Below are positions 33,950 through 43,131 of a stretch of DNA of 64,000 bases, piece by piece. The first letter of the stretch is position 1. Every line of letters begins with the position of its first letter. The position numbers were made by a program, and so were the translations under genes. Source of the DNA: Sphingomonas xanthus (GTDB lineage Bacteria; Pseudomonadota; Alphaproteobacteria; Sphingomonadales; Sphingomonadaceae); NCBI RefSeq assembly GCF_007998985.1, contig NZ_CP041659.1, forward strand, positions 2,163,319-2,227,318, in the 5' to 3' direction. The notes beneath the pieces were generated by a model. The model was not told the origin of the DNA. It saw only the letters and a list, made by a program, of their open reading frames with translations, and made no database searches.

Positions 33950-34998
33950 CGGTTGAGACCCTCGCCAACGGCAATCCGGCCGAGCCCCGTCGTGTCCTGA
34001 TCACCGGGACAGCCGGTTTTATCGGATTCCACCTTGCAAAAGTACTTCTAGCTGAGGGCTTTGTCGTCCACGGCTACGACGGGATGAGTGACTATTACGA
34101 CGTCAACCTGAAGCGTCGTCGTCACCAGATGTTGCTTCAGAATGCCAATTTCACGGCGACTGAAGCCCTCTTGGAGGATGCGGACAGGCTGTGGGCTGTA
34201 GCTGAACTTTTCAAGCCCGAGATCATCGTTCACCTCGCGGCGCAAGCAGGCGTTCGATATAGCCTGGAAAACCCGCGCGCGTACATCGACAGTAACATCG
34301 TTGGCACGTTCAACGTCATGGAGATTGCCCGCCGGCTTGGGGTTGATCATCTCCTCATGGCGTCGACGTCATCGGTCTATGGCGCGAACGAAGAAATGCC
34401 ATTCGTCGAGACCGAAAAGGCCGATAGCCAGCTAACCATCTACGCGGCGACCAAGAAGGCAAACGAGTCCATGGGGCATTCCTATGCGCACTTGTGGAAT
34501 CTGCCGACGACGGTGTTCCGTTTCTTCACCGTTTATGGTCCGTGGGGTCGGCCGGACCTGGCGCTCTACAAGTTCGTTGACGCCATCCTCGATGGCCGGC
34601 CGATCGATATCTACAACCACGGCGAGATGGCGCGCGATTTCACTTACGTGGACGATCTCGTGCGAGGAATCCGACTTCTGATCGACACGCCTCCTGTGAG
34701 ACCAGACGTGCCATCGGGCATCCGGGACGGGGATTCCTTGAGCCCGGTAGCTCCCTTCAGGATCGTGAACATCGGCAACAGCGACAAGGTTCGACTGCTC
34801 GATTTCATCGATGCGATCGAGGAGGAAGTCGGCATTAAAGCTGTGCGCAATTACATGCCCATGCAGAAGGGTGATGTGCCTGCCACCTGGGCAAACGCTT
34901 CTCTCCTCGCCGAGCTTACGGGCTACCAGCCTAAAACCAACTTTCGCGATGGCATCCGGCAGTTTGTGGCCTGGTACCGCGACTATGCCAACAAGTAG
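33946..34998 (+). CDS. UDP-glucuronate 4-epimerase-like NAD-dependent epimerase
   Basis: A 350-residue extended SDR. The frame reaches back to 33694, but GTG 33946 gives the normal N-terminus. Features are VLITGTAGFIGFHLAKVLL (NAD motif), GYDGMSDYYDVNLKRRR (typical of CapI/LspL-like UDP-GlcA epimerases), AAQAGVRYSLENP, the Ser of STSSVYG, and YAATK with catalytic Tyr and Lys. It converts a UDP-uronic acid between gluco and galacto forms for polysaccharide synthesis. The dehydrogenase gene follows after 14 bases, consistent with a pathway making UDP-galacturonic or UDP-GalNAc-uronic acid. Confidence 0.88.
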   Translation: MTVETLANGNPAEPRRVLITGTAGFIGFHLAKVLLAEGFVVHGYDGMSDYYDVNLKRRRHQMLLQNANFTATEALLEDADRLWAVAELFKPEIIVHLAAQAGVRYSLENPRAYIDSNIVGTFNVMEIARRLGVDHLLMASTSSVYGANEEMPFVETEKADSQLTIYAATKKANESMGHSYAHLWNLPTTVFRFFTVYGPWGRPDLALYKFVDAILDGRPIDIYNHGEMARDFTYVDDLVRGIRLLIDTPPVRPDVPSGIRDGDSLSPVAPFRIVNIGNSDKVRLLDFIDAIEEEVGIKAVRNYMPMQKGDVPATWANASLLAELTGYQPKTNFRDGIRQFVAWYRDYANK

Positions 34999-35012
34999 AT
35001 CGGTTTTTTCCA

Positions 35013-36302
35013 GTGAGCGTTCCCATGCATAAACTCGAGGATCTCAAGGTCGCGGTGATCGGCCTTGGCTATGTTGGTCTGCCGCTGGCGGTCGAATTTG
35101 GAAAACGGCGCTCCGTAGTGGGCTTCGACATCAACGAGAAGCGGGTCTCTGAGCTCAAGGACGGGGTCGACCGTACTCTGGAAGTCGAAAAGGACGAGCT
35201 AGCCGAAGCGGGAGGTTTGAGCTTCACGACTCATCCTGCGGATTTGGCGAATTGCAACTGCTACATCGTCACTGTTCCGACCCCGATCGACGAGCATAAG
35301 CAGCCTGACCTGACGCCGCTGCGAAAGGCGTCTGAAATGGTCGGTCGAGTGCTGAGTGACGGTGACATCGTCATCTATGAGTCCACGGTTTATCCCGGCG
35401 CCACCGAGGAAGTCTGCGTGCCGATCCTGGAGAGGGAGTCTGGCCTCAATTTTAACCAAGGCTTCTTCGCGGGATATAGCCCGGAGCGCATTAATCCAGG
35501 CGACAAAGAGCATCGGCTCCCGTCGATTATGAAGGTAACGTCGGGATCGACTGCAGAGGCAGCCGATCTCATCGACGATCTCTACGCATCCATAATCACG
35601 GCGGGCACCTTCAAGGCGCAATCGATCCAAGTGGCTGAGGCCGCGAAGGTCATCGAGAACACGCAGCGCGACCTCAATATCGCGCTCGTGAACGAGCTTG
35701 CAATCATTTTCAATAAGATGGGAATTAATACTGGTGCGGTGTTGGAAGCTGCCAGCACCAAATGGAATTTCTTACCGTTCCGACCAGGGTTGGTAGGCGG
35801 TCACTGCATCGGCGTAGACCCCTATTATCTGACGCATAAGGCACAGGCAATTGGGTATCACCCTGAAATCATTCTTGCTGGGCGTCGTCTGAATGACGGA
35901 ATGGGTGCATATGTAGCCGGCCAGTTGGTCAAAGCCATGTTGAGACGGCGCATCCATGTCGATGGCTCACGCGTAGTTATCTTTGGTTTAACTTTCAAAG
36001 AAAACTGCCCTGATCTGAGAAACACTCGGGTTATCGATGTGGTACGCGAGTTGCAGTCATTAGGGGTCCATGTCGACATTTGCGATCCGTGGGCGAGCTC
36101 GGAAGATACCTTGGAAGTCTTCGGTCTAGAGTTGACCCAAGAGCCTTCGGAAGGTGTGTACGACGGGGTGGTTCTAGCCGTCGCCCACGATAAGTTTAGG
36201 GGACTCAATGCAGATGCCTTTCGCCGTTATGGCCGAACAGAATCTGTGCTTTTCGATATGAAAGGTTTGTTTCCCTCGGCCGCGAGCGACCTAAGGCTTT
36301 GA
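35013..36302 (+). CDS. UDP-N-acetylhexosamine 6-dehydrogenase, TviB/WbpO-like
   Basis: A 429-residue nucleotide-sugar dehydrogenase (GTG 35013 or ATG 35025). It shows VAVIGLGYVGLPLAVEFGKR (NAD site), VTVPTPIDEHKQPDLTPL, YESTVYPGATEEVCVP, the central helix VAEAAKVIENTQRDLNIAL, and the catalytic Cys in GLVGGHCIGVDPYYLTHKA. These match the TviB/WbpO/VipA group, which makes UDP-GlcNAcA or UDP-GalNAcA in Vi-type and O-antigen pathways. The C-terminal part of the gene begins a shift towards more A+T-rich sequence. Confidence 0.9.
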   Translation: MSVPMHKLEDLKVAVIGLGYVGLPLAVEFGKRRSVVGFDINEKRVSELKDGVDRTLEVEKDELAEAGGLSFTTHPADLANCNCYIVTVPTPIDEHKQPDLTPLRKASEMVGRVLSDGDIVIYESTVYPGATEEVCVPILERESGLNFNQGFFAGYSPERINPGDKEHRLPSIMKVTSGSTAEAADLIDDLYASIITAGTFKAQSIQVAEAAKVIENTQRDLNIALVNELAIIFNKMGINTGAVLEAASTKWNFLPFRPGLVGGHCIGVDPYYLTHKAQAIGYHPEIILAGRRLNDGMGAYVAGQLVKAMLRRRIHVDGSRVVIFGLTFKENCPDLRNTRVIDVVRELQSLGVHVDICDPWASSEDTLEVFGLELTQEPSEGVYDGVVLAVAHDKFRGLNADAFRRYGRTESVLFDMKGLFPSAASDLRL

Positions 36303-36440
36303 TCTAAATGCGAAGAATTCCGCGGTTCAATCTGGTGGAATTGGCCAGCCGGACGCGTGGGCTCCTGCTGATTGTTCTCTACCCCATCGAGGCCAGGACC
36401 GAAGTCGAGGGCCGATTACATCACGATTCGGCGGTCAATT

Positions 36441-38456
36441 ATGGCGCGTGACGATCAAAATATAAATGCGCTCCACACAAAGAGCATAATATATCGCCCA
36501 GAAATAGACGGACTAAGGGCTTTAGCTGTTTTGCCCGTGATGATTTACCACGCGGGTATTAGCGGGATCACCGGTGGATATGTCGGCGTCGACGTGTTCT
36601 TTGTAATTTCCGGATACTTAATTACCTCCATTCTTATTGCCGAAGTGGACAAAGGGAAGTTCAATATTGCGACGTTCTACGAGCGGCGCGCTAAGAGAAT
36701 TTTGCCAGCACTTTGCCTTGTATCTTTCTTAACAACTCCGGTAGCCATTCTAATTCTTTCTCCTAGCGATCTGATTGATTTCGGTAATAGCTTAATATCT
36801 ATTGCGACTTTCAGTTCCAATATCTTCTTCTGGCTAGAAGCAAATTACTTCGAAGAAAACGTAGATCTGAAGCCAATGCTCCATACCTGGAGTCTTTCAG
36901 TAGAAGAGCAGTTTTATATTGTATTCCCATTCTTTATACTATTATTGAGACGTCTGTTAAAGAGTCATACTTGCAAACTGTTTATGATTGCAGCTGCTCT
37001 AAGCTTTGCTCTGTCACTCGTGACGTATAGAGCCCATGCAAGTGCGACTTTCTACCTTCTTCCAACTCGGGGTTGGGAGTTGCTTATGGGGGCTGTGCTG
37101 GCGGTTCCAGCCTCTAACTATAATGCGGCTGCAGGAAAGGCAGCCGTGAAGAATTGGCTCGCGATTGCGGGGTTGTCGGCCATTCTTATCCCCGCATTCG
37201 TTTATGACAAAAATACGCCGTTCCCCGGGCCATATGCAATTGCGCCAGTGGTCGGAACAATGCTCATAATAAAATATGCGACGCCAGGGACAATCGTTTA
37301 TCGTCTACTAACTGTTCGCCCCATGATCGCGATAGGCCTGATTAGCTATAGCGCTTATCTTTGGCATCAGCCTATAATTTCGCTCTTCCGGTACGCGAAA
37401 GTAGAAGCGCTTTTTCTTTGGGAGCAGATAGCTTTAATCTTCATCTCGTTAGGGATGGCGTTCGCGACTTGGCGATTCGTTGAACAGCCCCTGCGCGCTG
37501 CCAGAGTTACCAGTAAACGGTCGATCTTCGCTTGGAGTGCTGTAGCGCTCGCAGCAGTGGCGGCAACAGGCGCCATATTGGTTCAACTGAAGGGTATGCC
37601 GGCGAGGTTCGGCTCTAATGAGCTCGGTTGGGCAACCCTCGAACATAGCGATGAGGCTAGAACTTGTTTGGATAAAGCCGAGCAGTGCAACTTGGGAAGT
37701 TCGAAAGGCCCGCCCAATTTTGCAGTTATTGGCGACTCCCATGCATGGGCGTTGTTTGACGCGCTAGACGATGTTGCGTCTCGATACGGTCTGCAAGGAA
37801 GATTTTTGGCGTCGTCAGCTTGCCCACCGCTATTGAATGTTCACCTGATAAAAGCGAGCCCAGCGAAGTCTCGCGCGTGTAAGCGGGTTCACGATCAGAT
37901 AGTTCCGATGTTGGAGCAAAGTCCCTCGATCGGGACGGTATTCTTGGTTGGAAGGTGGCAATCTGCAGTTGCCCAGAATTATGATTTCCGTGCTTGGGGA
38001 CTGCGTACCGACGCCCCGGCTGATTTGCCGTCGTCGAGAGCCGCGTTCCGAGCTGGAGTGAGGCATACGGCTCAGGAGCTTAACGCTATGGGGGTCAGGG
38101 TTGTATTTGTAAAACAGGTACCTCAACAGCGCGAATTGCTAGAACCGCTGCTGGCTCGGTCATGGGCGGCGCTTCCTTGGGCAGATCGTGAGCATTCACT
38201 TTCCAATGGGTCGGTACTGGTTCGGGAACACATAGAACGGCAGCGCGAAGCCAATGCGATTCTTCTCGAGGGCGCTGACTTCGGTGCTGACTATTACGAT
38301 CCTGCTTCGGTAATGTGTAACAATTTTAGGTGCCCAGTCGCGGCAGGCTCGTCTAGCTTTTACTCTGACGACGACCACCTTTCGCCAGCTGGCGCGGCAA
38401 AACTAGCCTACGGCCTTGTCGCGCTAATTCGACCGCACCGGCGCCCGCCGCAATAG
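36441..38456 (+). CDS. Acyltransferase-3 with SGNH domain (polysaccharide O-acetylase)
   Basis: A 671-residue membrane protein (ATG 36441; the frame is open to 36372). The N-terminal acyltransferase-3 domain has YRPEIDGLRALAVLPVMIYH, GYVGVDVFFVISGYLIT and SLSVEEQFYIVFPFF, with about ten membrane segments. The periplasmic C-terminal SGNH domain has VIGDSHAW (catalytic Ser) and DDDHLSPAGA (Asp/His). OafA-like proteins move acetyl from acetyl-CoA across the membrane onto surface glycans. The base composition is clearly richer in A+T than that of the flanking chromosome. Confidence 0.92.
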   Translation: MARDDQNINALHTKSIIYRPEIDGLRALAVLPVMIYHAGISGITGGYVGVDVFFVISGYLITSILIAEVDKGKFNIATFYERRAKRILPALCLVSFLTTPVAILILSPSDLIDFGNSLISIATFSSNIFFWLEANYFEENVDLKPMLHTWSLSVEEQFYIVFPFFILLLRRLLKSHTCKLFMIAAALSFALSLVTYRAHASATFYLLPTRGWELLMGAVLAVPASNYNAAAGKAAVKNWLAIAGLSAILIPAFVYDKNTPFPGPYAIAPVVGTMLIIKYATPGTIVYRLLTVRPMIAIGLISYSAYLWHQPIISLFRYAKVEALFLWEQIALIFISLGMAFATWRFVEQPLRAARVTSKRSIFAWSAVALAAVAATGAILVQLKGMPARFGSNELGWATLEHSDEARTCLDKAEQCNLGSSKGPPNFAVIGDSHAWALFDALDDVASRYGLQGRFLASSACPPLLNVHLIKASPAKSRACKRVHDQIVPMLEQSPSIGTVFLVGRWQSAVAQNYDFRAWGLRTDAPADLPSSRAAFRAGVRHTAQELNAMGVRVVFVKQVPQQRELLEPLLARSWAALPWADREHSLSNGSVLVREHIERQREANAILLEGADFGADYYDPASVMCNNFRCPVAAGSSSFYSDDDHLSPAGAAKLAYGLVALIRPHRRPPQ

Positions 38457-38602
38457 TCTTCTCATGAAGGTTTGTTTTATGAGCAAGTTGTTTGTGATCG
38501 GCAATCGGCGCCGGCGCCAGATTTGGTTCTGGTTTGCTCGGCGTTCAGCTACTTGCTCCCCAACTGCTGCCAAGCAGTGTCACCCCCTCGCAGAGATATG
38601 AG

Positions 38603-39889
38603 ATGAGGTTGACTTCTGTTGGGCAATTCAAAGCACTTTTTCGCTCACGTTTTGTTAAGAACGTCGCGCTTCTCGGCGGTGCGACTCTTATTGGACGAGG
38701 CGTTGCTTTGATGAGCCTGCCTCTGATAACTAGGCTATACTCTCCAATAGACCTGAGCGGCCTTGCAGTATTTACGGCGATTGTTAGCGGTCTCGCTGTT
38801 ATCGTTTGTCTGCGATTTGACGTAATGATAGTCGTGCCGGAGAGTGATAAAACTGGAGCAAACCTACTAGCACTTTCACTTTTATCTACAGTTACATTGT
38901 CTGTCTTATCAATCCCCGTGATGATGTTGTTCCTGAGCCAAGGATGGATTGATATCCCGAGGGTATCGGGCGGGATGGCTTGGCTTGTTGCACTAGGGCT
39001 ATTTCTATCCGGCTGTTACGCGTCACTCCAATCATGGACTACTCGCCGAAGTAGGTTCGTTGACGTCAGCATCACGCGAGTTAGCCAATCGATCTTTGGT
39101 GCTGCCGCCACAGTTGGTAGCGGACTGATAGGATGGGTGCCACACGGACTCTATGCTGGCCGCATCGTAAACATGGGTGGAGGTAGTTGGTCTTTAATTA
39201 AGGGCGTTGCCAAGCACGATCGTCCAATCTTTCGGGACTTAAGTTATCATTCAATGTCTCGGACAGCAGCGGCATATTTTAACGCAGCGCGGCTTTCGTC
39301 GACCGAAGCGTTGCTCAATACGGGCAGCCAGCAGGCGTCAATTATTCTCTTGGCTGTGACGACGGGCCCTGCAGAGCTAGGGCATTTTTTCGTCGCCCAG
39401 ATGGTAATGTTTATACCCCTTAGGTTACTTGGCTCATCAATCTCCCAAGTGTTCCTACCGCTGGCGTCGCGTGCCCAAACGCAAGATGAACTGCGGCGCC
39501 TTTTTGCCAGGACGGCCTGGGGACTGATCACGACAGCAGTCTTAATCTGCGTTCCGATTGCGCTGATTGCACCGTTCACGTTTGGCGTGATTTTTGGGGC
39601 AGAATGGATGGACGCCGGTCGCCTCGTCGTTTGGATGCTCCCTTGGTCCGCATTTCAGCTGATTTCGTATCCGCTCTCCGCAGTAATGCACGTCTCGATG
39701 AGGCAAGGGACGCACGCTCGCCTTTCCGCTGCCGGTGCGTGCTTACGAATTGGCGCGGTGGTGCTAGTCGGAAATCACCTACCTAATTTCGCAATCGAAG
39801 CTTTCTGCATCGCGAACGCGATTTTTTATATCCTAAGTACTATAGTCTACTATAACAATATATCTTCTTTTAAATCAATTAAGAATTGA
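38603..39889 (+). CDS. Wzx-type polysaccharide flippase
   Basis: A 428-residue membrane protein from ATG 38603; the frame extends to 38534 but lacks the family N-terminus. About 12 segments are visible, e.g. FVKNVALLGGATLIGRGVAL, LAVFTAIVSGLAVIVCL, ASIILLAVTTG. The motif LPLITRLYSPIDLSGLAVF is typical of Wzx/RfbX flippases, which move undecaprenyl-linked repeat units across the inner membrane. The next frame starts at a TTG overlapping this stop. A+T-rich coding. Confidence 0.88.
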   Translation: MRLTSVGQFKALFRSRFVKNVALLGGATLIGRGVALMSLPLITRLYSPIDLSGLAVFTAIVSGLAVIVCLRFDVMIVVPESDKTGANLLALSLLSTVTLSVLSIPVMMLFLSQGWIDIPRVSGGMAWLVALGLFLSGCYASLQSWTTRRSRFVDVSITRVSQSIFGAAATVGSGLIGWVPHGLYAGRIVNMGGGSWSLIKGVAKHDRPIFRDLSYHSMSRTAAAYFNAARLSSTEALLNTGSQQASIILLAVTTGPAELGHFFVAQMVMFIPLRLLGSSISQVFLPLASRAQTQDELRRLFARTAWGLITTAVLICVPIALIAPFTFGVIFGAEWMDAGRLVVWMLPWSAFQLISYPLSAVMHVSMRQGTHARLSAAGACLRIGAVVLVGNHLPNFAIEAFCIANAIFYILSTIVYYNNISSFKSIKN

Positions 39890-39894
39890 ACAAT

Positions 39895-41064
39895 ATGTTG
39901 TCAATCACAGAGTCACGGGAAAAATTCGACTACATATCAGTAAATTTTGTTGATATGTCTATGCATAATGGTCCCGCGGTCAACGAGATAGAATTTAACA
40001 GATGGTTGTTGTCATCGTTCTCTAAATCTTTGCTGTTGTCCCCGGTCGCGGTCAGCGAATTACACGGGCTTAAACAAGTCGCATTAGGAAGGTGTACCTT
40101 AAGAAGGCCAATTAGATTCATTTTAACTCAGATCGAGGTTGCTAAGGCAATTGCAAGATTGGCTCGCCGCGACGGTGCAATCTATTACAGGCACAGTCGT
40201 TTGAGTGTTTTGCCTATATTATTAAAATGGCTTCGACCGGATTTGAGACTATTAGCGACCCGTTTAAATGGCACTCGCAGCGCGGATGCCGCAATTGAAA
40301 AGGGCATCAAGGCGCGACTCAGCGGTCTCGTGGAGCTTGCCGATTGGGCTCTCAGAAAACACATCGCGCGGACTGCGGAGTGGGTGGACACAACAACTCC
40401 GCAAATGGCCGCAAACCTCGCCTCCGTCGCAGGCCGGAAGGTAGAGTACGTGCCAAACGGCGTTAATTGCGCACAGTTCAAGCCTATTCCAGCCAAACTT
40501 AGAAGTGAATTTCGTGCTGAACACGGCATTCCTCAGGACGCGATCATCGTGGGCTATGCTGGGGGATTTCCCACGCAACGCGGCGCGTTACAGGCCTTGG
40601 AGATCGTTCAGCATAGGGAGGACGCATATGCAATTGTGATTGGAAAATTAACAACTGACGAGGAGCTTCGTCTGAAGCATCCGCGCGTGTTATGCTTCGG
40701 CAAGGTGCCTTATAATCACGTTAGTCAGTTGATCGGGCAGTTTGATGTCGGGCTTTCTTTTGACGTTCCTGAGAGGGTGGCGCTCATAGGGAATTCACAA
40801 CAGAAACTCCGACAGTATTTAGCTTGTGGTGTGGTGACCATCACGGCCTCTACGGATCTGCCCTTACGGGAGGATCCAATTTTGGGGTGCGATCTCTTTG
40901 TGGGCGAGTTATCCATCATTGAGGCATATGACCGGGTAGTAAGGCTGTTGGAACCACGGCATCGTCGACACCGATATGAGTTTGCAAGATCGAATCTTTC
41001 ACCAAGTCGGATTTTCGGTCGTCGGCATGAAAAAATTGAGAGCCGTGAGGCCACAGATAGATGA
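39895..41064 (+). CDS. Glycosyltransferase (GT-B, family 4-like)
   Basis: A 389-residue protein from ATG 39895; TTG 39886 overlapping the preceding stop is an alternative. The C-terminal half carries GT4-type features: the VEYVPNGVNCAQFKPIP segment that links the two Rossmann domains, IIVGYAGGFPTQRGALQAL, a VPYNHVSQLIGQFDVGLS segment, and the KLRQYLACGVVTITAS nucleotide-binding region, where the common EX7E motif is weak. Donor and acceptor sugars are unknown. The stop overlaps the next ATG (ATGA). Confidence 0.8.
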   Translation: MLSITESREKFDYISVNFVDMSMHNGPAVNEIEFNRWLLSSFSKSLLLSPVAVSELHGLKQVALGRCTLRRPIRFILTQIEVAKAIARLARRDGAIYYRHSRLSVLPILLKWLRPDLRLLATRLNGTRSADAAIEKGIKARLSGLVELADWALRKHIARTAEWVDTTTPQMAANLASVAGRKVEYVPNGVNCAQFKPIPAKLRSEFRAEHGIPQDAIIVGYAGGFPTQRGALQALEIVQHREDAYAIVIGKLTTDEELRLKHPRVLCFGKVPYNHVSQLIGQFDVGLSFDVPERVALIGNSQQKLRQYLACGVVTITASTDLPLREDPILGCDLFVGELSIIEAYDRVVRLLEPRHRRHRYEFARSNLSPSRIFGRRHEKIESREATDR

Positions 41065-41867
41065 GTGCTAAAACGAAAGAAATCACGGTACCGGCCCCGC
41101 AACACCTGGTTACGGTGATCATGGCATCGACGCTCGAAGACGTCGGCCTTCTGCGCAGATCATGCGCATCCATTTTGGAGCAGACCCACACAAATTTTGA
41201 ACTGCTGCTCTTGATTGACGGCCCTGTGCAAGGCGAATTGATCGCCGAACTGAAGCGTGACCTTAGTGATGTTAGAATTTGTGTTTTATACTCTGCGAAA
41301 CGGCGAGGATTAGCGCGATCACTGAACATTCTCTGTCGTTTGGCGAAGGGCGAATTAATCGCCCGCATGGACGACGACGATGTTGCTGTGCCAGAGCGCT
41401 TAGAATGGCAAGTAAAGGCGATCGCCGCCGGCTATGATGTGGTAGGCGGAGCTATTAGATTGTTTTCCGAAGATGCATGCGAGAACAACCAGCGTGTCGT
41501 TCCAGGGTGGAACTTCGAGAAACGGCCTTCTCCGTTCGCGCTGGTATTCCGCCACCTCATAGCCCACCCGGCAGTGATGTACCGGAAGTCATGGATTCTT
41601 CGCCATCGCTACGACCGCGCATGGGGGAGAGGGCAAGATCGCGAACTTTGGGTGCGCACGATCGATGACGGGAGATTTCATTCTGTAGAGAACGTCGTTC
41701 TGTTATATCGCCGGCCGCTACGGCTAAAACGCGTTCAGTTGGCGAACGCCAGGAACACCTCGCGCGTGATATTGAAGCACTGGAGGAAGCTGAGCTGGCA
41801 AGCGCCCATGCTGCTCTTGGTAAGTATGGTACGCGAAGTTATTTATCGACTCCGAGCGTTTCAGTGA
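41061..41867 (+). CDS. Glycosyltransferase family 2 (GT-A)
   Basis: A 268-residue protein. It has VTVIMASTLEDVGLLRRSC, a typical GT2 start, SILEQTHTNFELLLLIDG, then KRRGLARSLN and the metal-binding DxD in IARMDDDDVAVPERLEWQ. The acceptor part has AHPAVMYRKSWIL and WGRGQDRELWVR, like other GT2 enzymes. It adds one sugar to the lipid-linked repeat unit; specificity cannot be read. It starts in the preceding stop and ends in the GTGA start of the polymerase. Confidence 0.87.
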   Translation: MSAKTKEITVPAPQHLVTVIMASTLEDVGLLRRSCASILEQTHTNFELLLLIDGPVQGELIAELKRDLSDVRICVLYSAKRRGLARSLNILCRLAKGELIARMDDDDVAVPERLEWQVKAIAAGYDVVGGAIRLFSEDACENNQRVVPGWNFEKRPSPFALVFRHLIAHPAVMYRKSWILRHRYDRAWGRGQDRELWVRTIDDGRFHSVENVVLLYRRPLRLKRVQLANARNTSRVILKHWRKLSWQAPMLLLVSMVREVIYRLRAFQ

Positions 41868-43117
41868 GAGGTATTGACTCTATGCTAGATCGGCGGCGGT
41901 CAATGGCCTTAGAATGGCTTTTCGTCATTTCATTAACGCTTGCACCAATCTACGCTTTTGCATCCGGAGGGTTACAAATCGCCCATATTGTAATGGGACT
42001 ATATTGCCTTGGGAGATTAGTTAGCGTTAGGCCAGCATTCGGCGCTCCAGAGACTGCTCTAAGTTTCCTGTGCGTTGTCATTATTATCCGAGAATGGACA
42101 GCCACTAATTTTGGTTATGGTTCAGGTTCGGGTTTGATGGAATTTCTCTACGTTGCATTTGGTCTTTTAATACTGTTGTGCGTACGGACATCTGATCTTA
42201 ATCGACTTGCTGGCGCAGCTGCTTGGGGCGTGTGGGGTGGTGCCATCGTTGCCTTGGTCGGTGTTGCTGCCACAGACGGGCTGAGCATCCGCGGCGTCTC
42301 AATCGATCGCGCAATCGGCACTTTCAATAATCCAAACCAGCTAGCGTATTTTGCATTGTTGAACAGTTGCTTGGCCATGGTGTTGTGGCTCAGCGGGCAT
42401 ATGAGGACATTAACCACTATTGTCTTGCATGTTATGATGGCAATTCTTTCGATGGTCGCGCTGTCGAAGGCTGGACTTATCGCTCAAATGGCAGTTTCAG
42501 CAATTTTCTTGTGGTATATCGTATCCAAGTACTCAAGTAATCATTGGGGAACAATAGTCGTATTGCTATCGGGCGCTGGCGTTGTGCTGGCTGTGGCCGC
42601 GGGATTTTTCGATCAGTTTCTGTTTGTGCAGCGCCTCGCGAGTACTGGGTCGGAGGCGGACGACGGATTTCTTAGCCGCGGGTACGCGGTATGGCTTGAC
42701 GGTTCTTGGACGAGTTTCTTGTTTGGTCTAGGCCAAGAAGGTGTTCTTCTGAAATTTGGTCACGAAGTTCATAGCACGTTCGCATCCTTCTTCGGTAAGT
42801 ACGGAGCAATTGGAGGCACTCTATTTCTGAGTTTTGTAGGTGGTTGGTTCCATCGTACGAAATCTAATTTTGGCTGGACTGGTATTGGACTAACATTCTT
42901 GCCGGTAGCACTTTACGGGCTGACACATAACGGTTCGCGATTTATGCTGTTTTGGGTATTAGTTGCGCTAGTTGGTTCGCTTAAGGCTGCTCATGGGTCC
43001 GTGCGCTGCTATCCCTTGCGCGTTGGTCAGCGATCACTTGCGCACAATCGTATTGGTGATGGCGCGTTACCCGGTGGGGGGGGAGGGGGCTCCCTAGGCC
43101 ATGAGCGCCTGTTGTGA
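41864..43117 (+). CDS. O-antigen polymerase (Wzy)-like membrane protein
   Basis: A 417-residue protein with about ten membrane segments (LFVISLTLAPIYAF, LCVVIIIREW, FLYVAFGLLILLCV, TIVLHVMMAILSMVAL, TIVVLLSGAGVVLAVAAGFF) and a periplasmic loop with NNPNQLAYFALLNS, characteristic of Wzy/WaaL-type O-antigen polymerases. A late GLGQEGVLLKFGHEVHSTF matches the second loop. The C-terminal tail is odd: the last 12 or so codons cross a G8-A-G5 tract at 43076-43089 (ALPGGGGGGSLGHERLL), suggesting slippage or a decayed end. The stop overlaps the next frame (GTGA). Confidence 0.82.
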   Translation: MRGIDSMLDRRRSMALEWLFVISLTLAPIYAFASGGLQIAHIVMGLYCLGRLVSVRPAFGAPETALSFLCVVIIIREWTATNFGYGSGSGLMEFLYVAFGLLILLCVRTSDLNRLAGAAAWGVWGGAIVALVGVAATDGLSIRGVSIDRAIGTFNNPNQLAYFALLNSCLAMVLWLSGHMRTLTTIVLHVMMAILSMVALSKAGLIAQMAVSAIFLWYIVSKYSSNHWGTIVVLLSGAGVVLAVAAGFFDQFLFVQRLASTGSEADDGFLSRGYAVWLDGSWTSFLFGLGQEGVLLKFGHEVHSTFASFFGKYGAIGGTLFLSFVGGWFHRTKSNFGWTGIGLTFLPVALYGLTHNGSRFMLFWVLVALVGSLKAAHGSVRCYPLRVGQRSLAHNRIGDGALPGGGGGGSLGHERLL

Positions 43118-43131
43118 CCTGTGAACATTCG

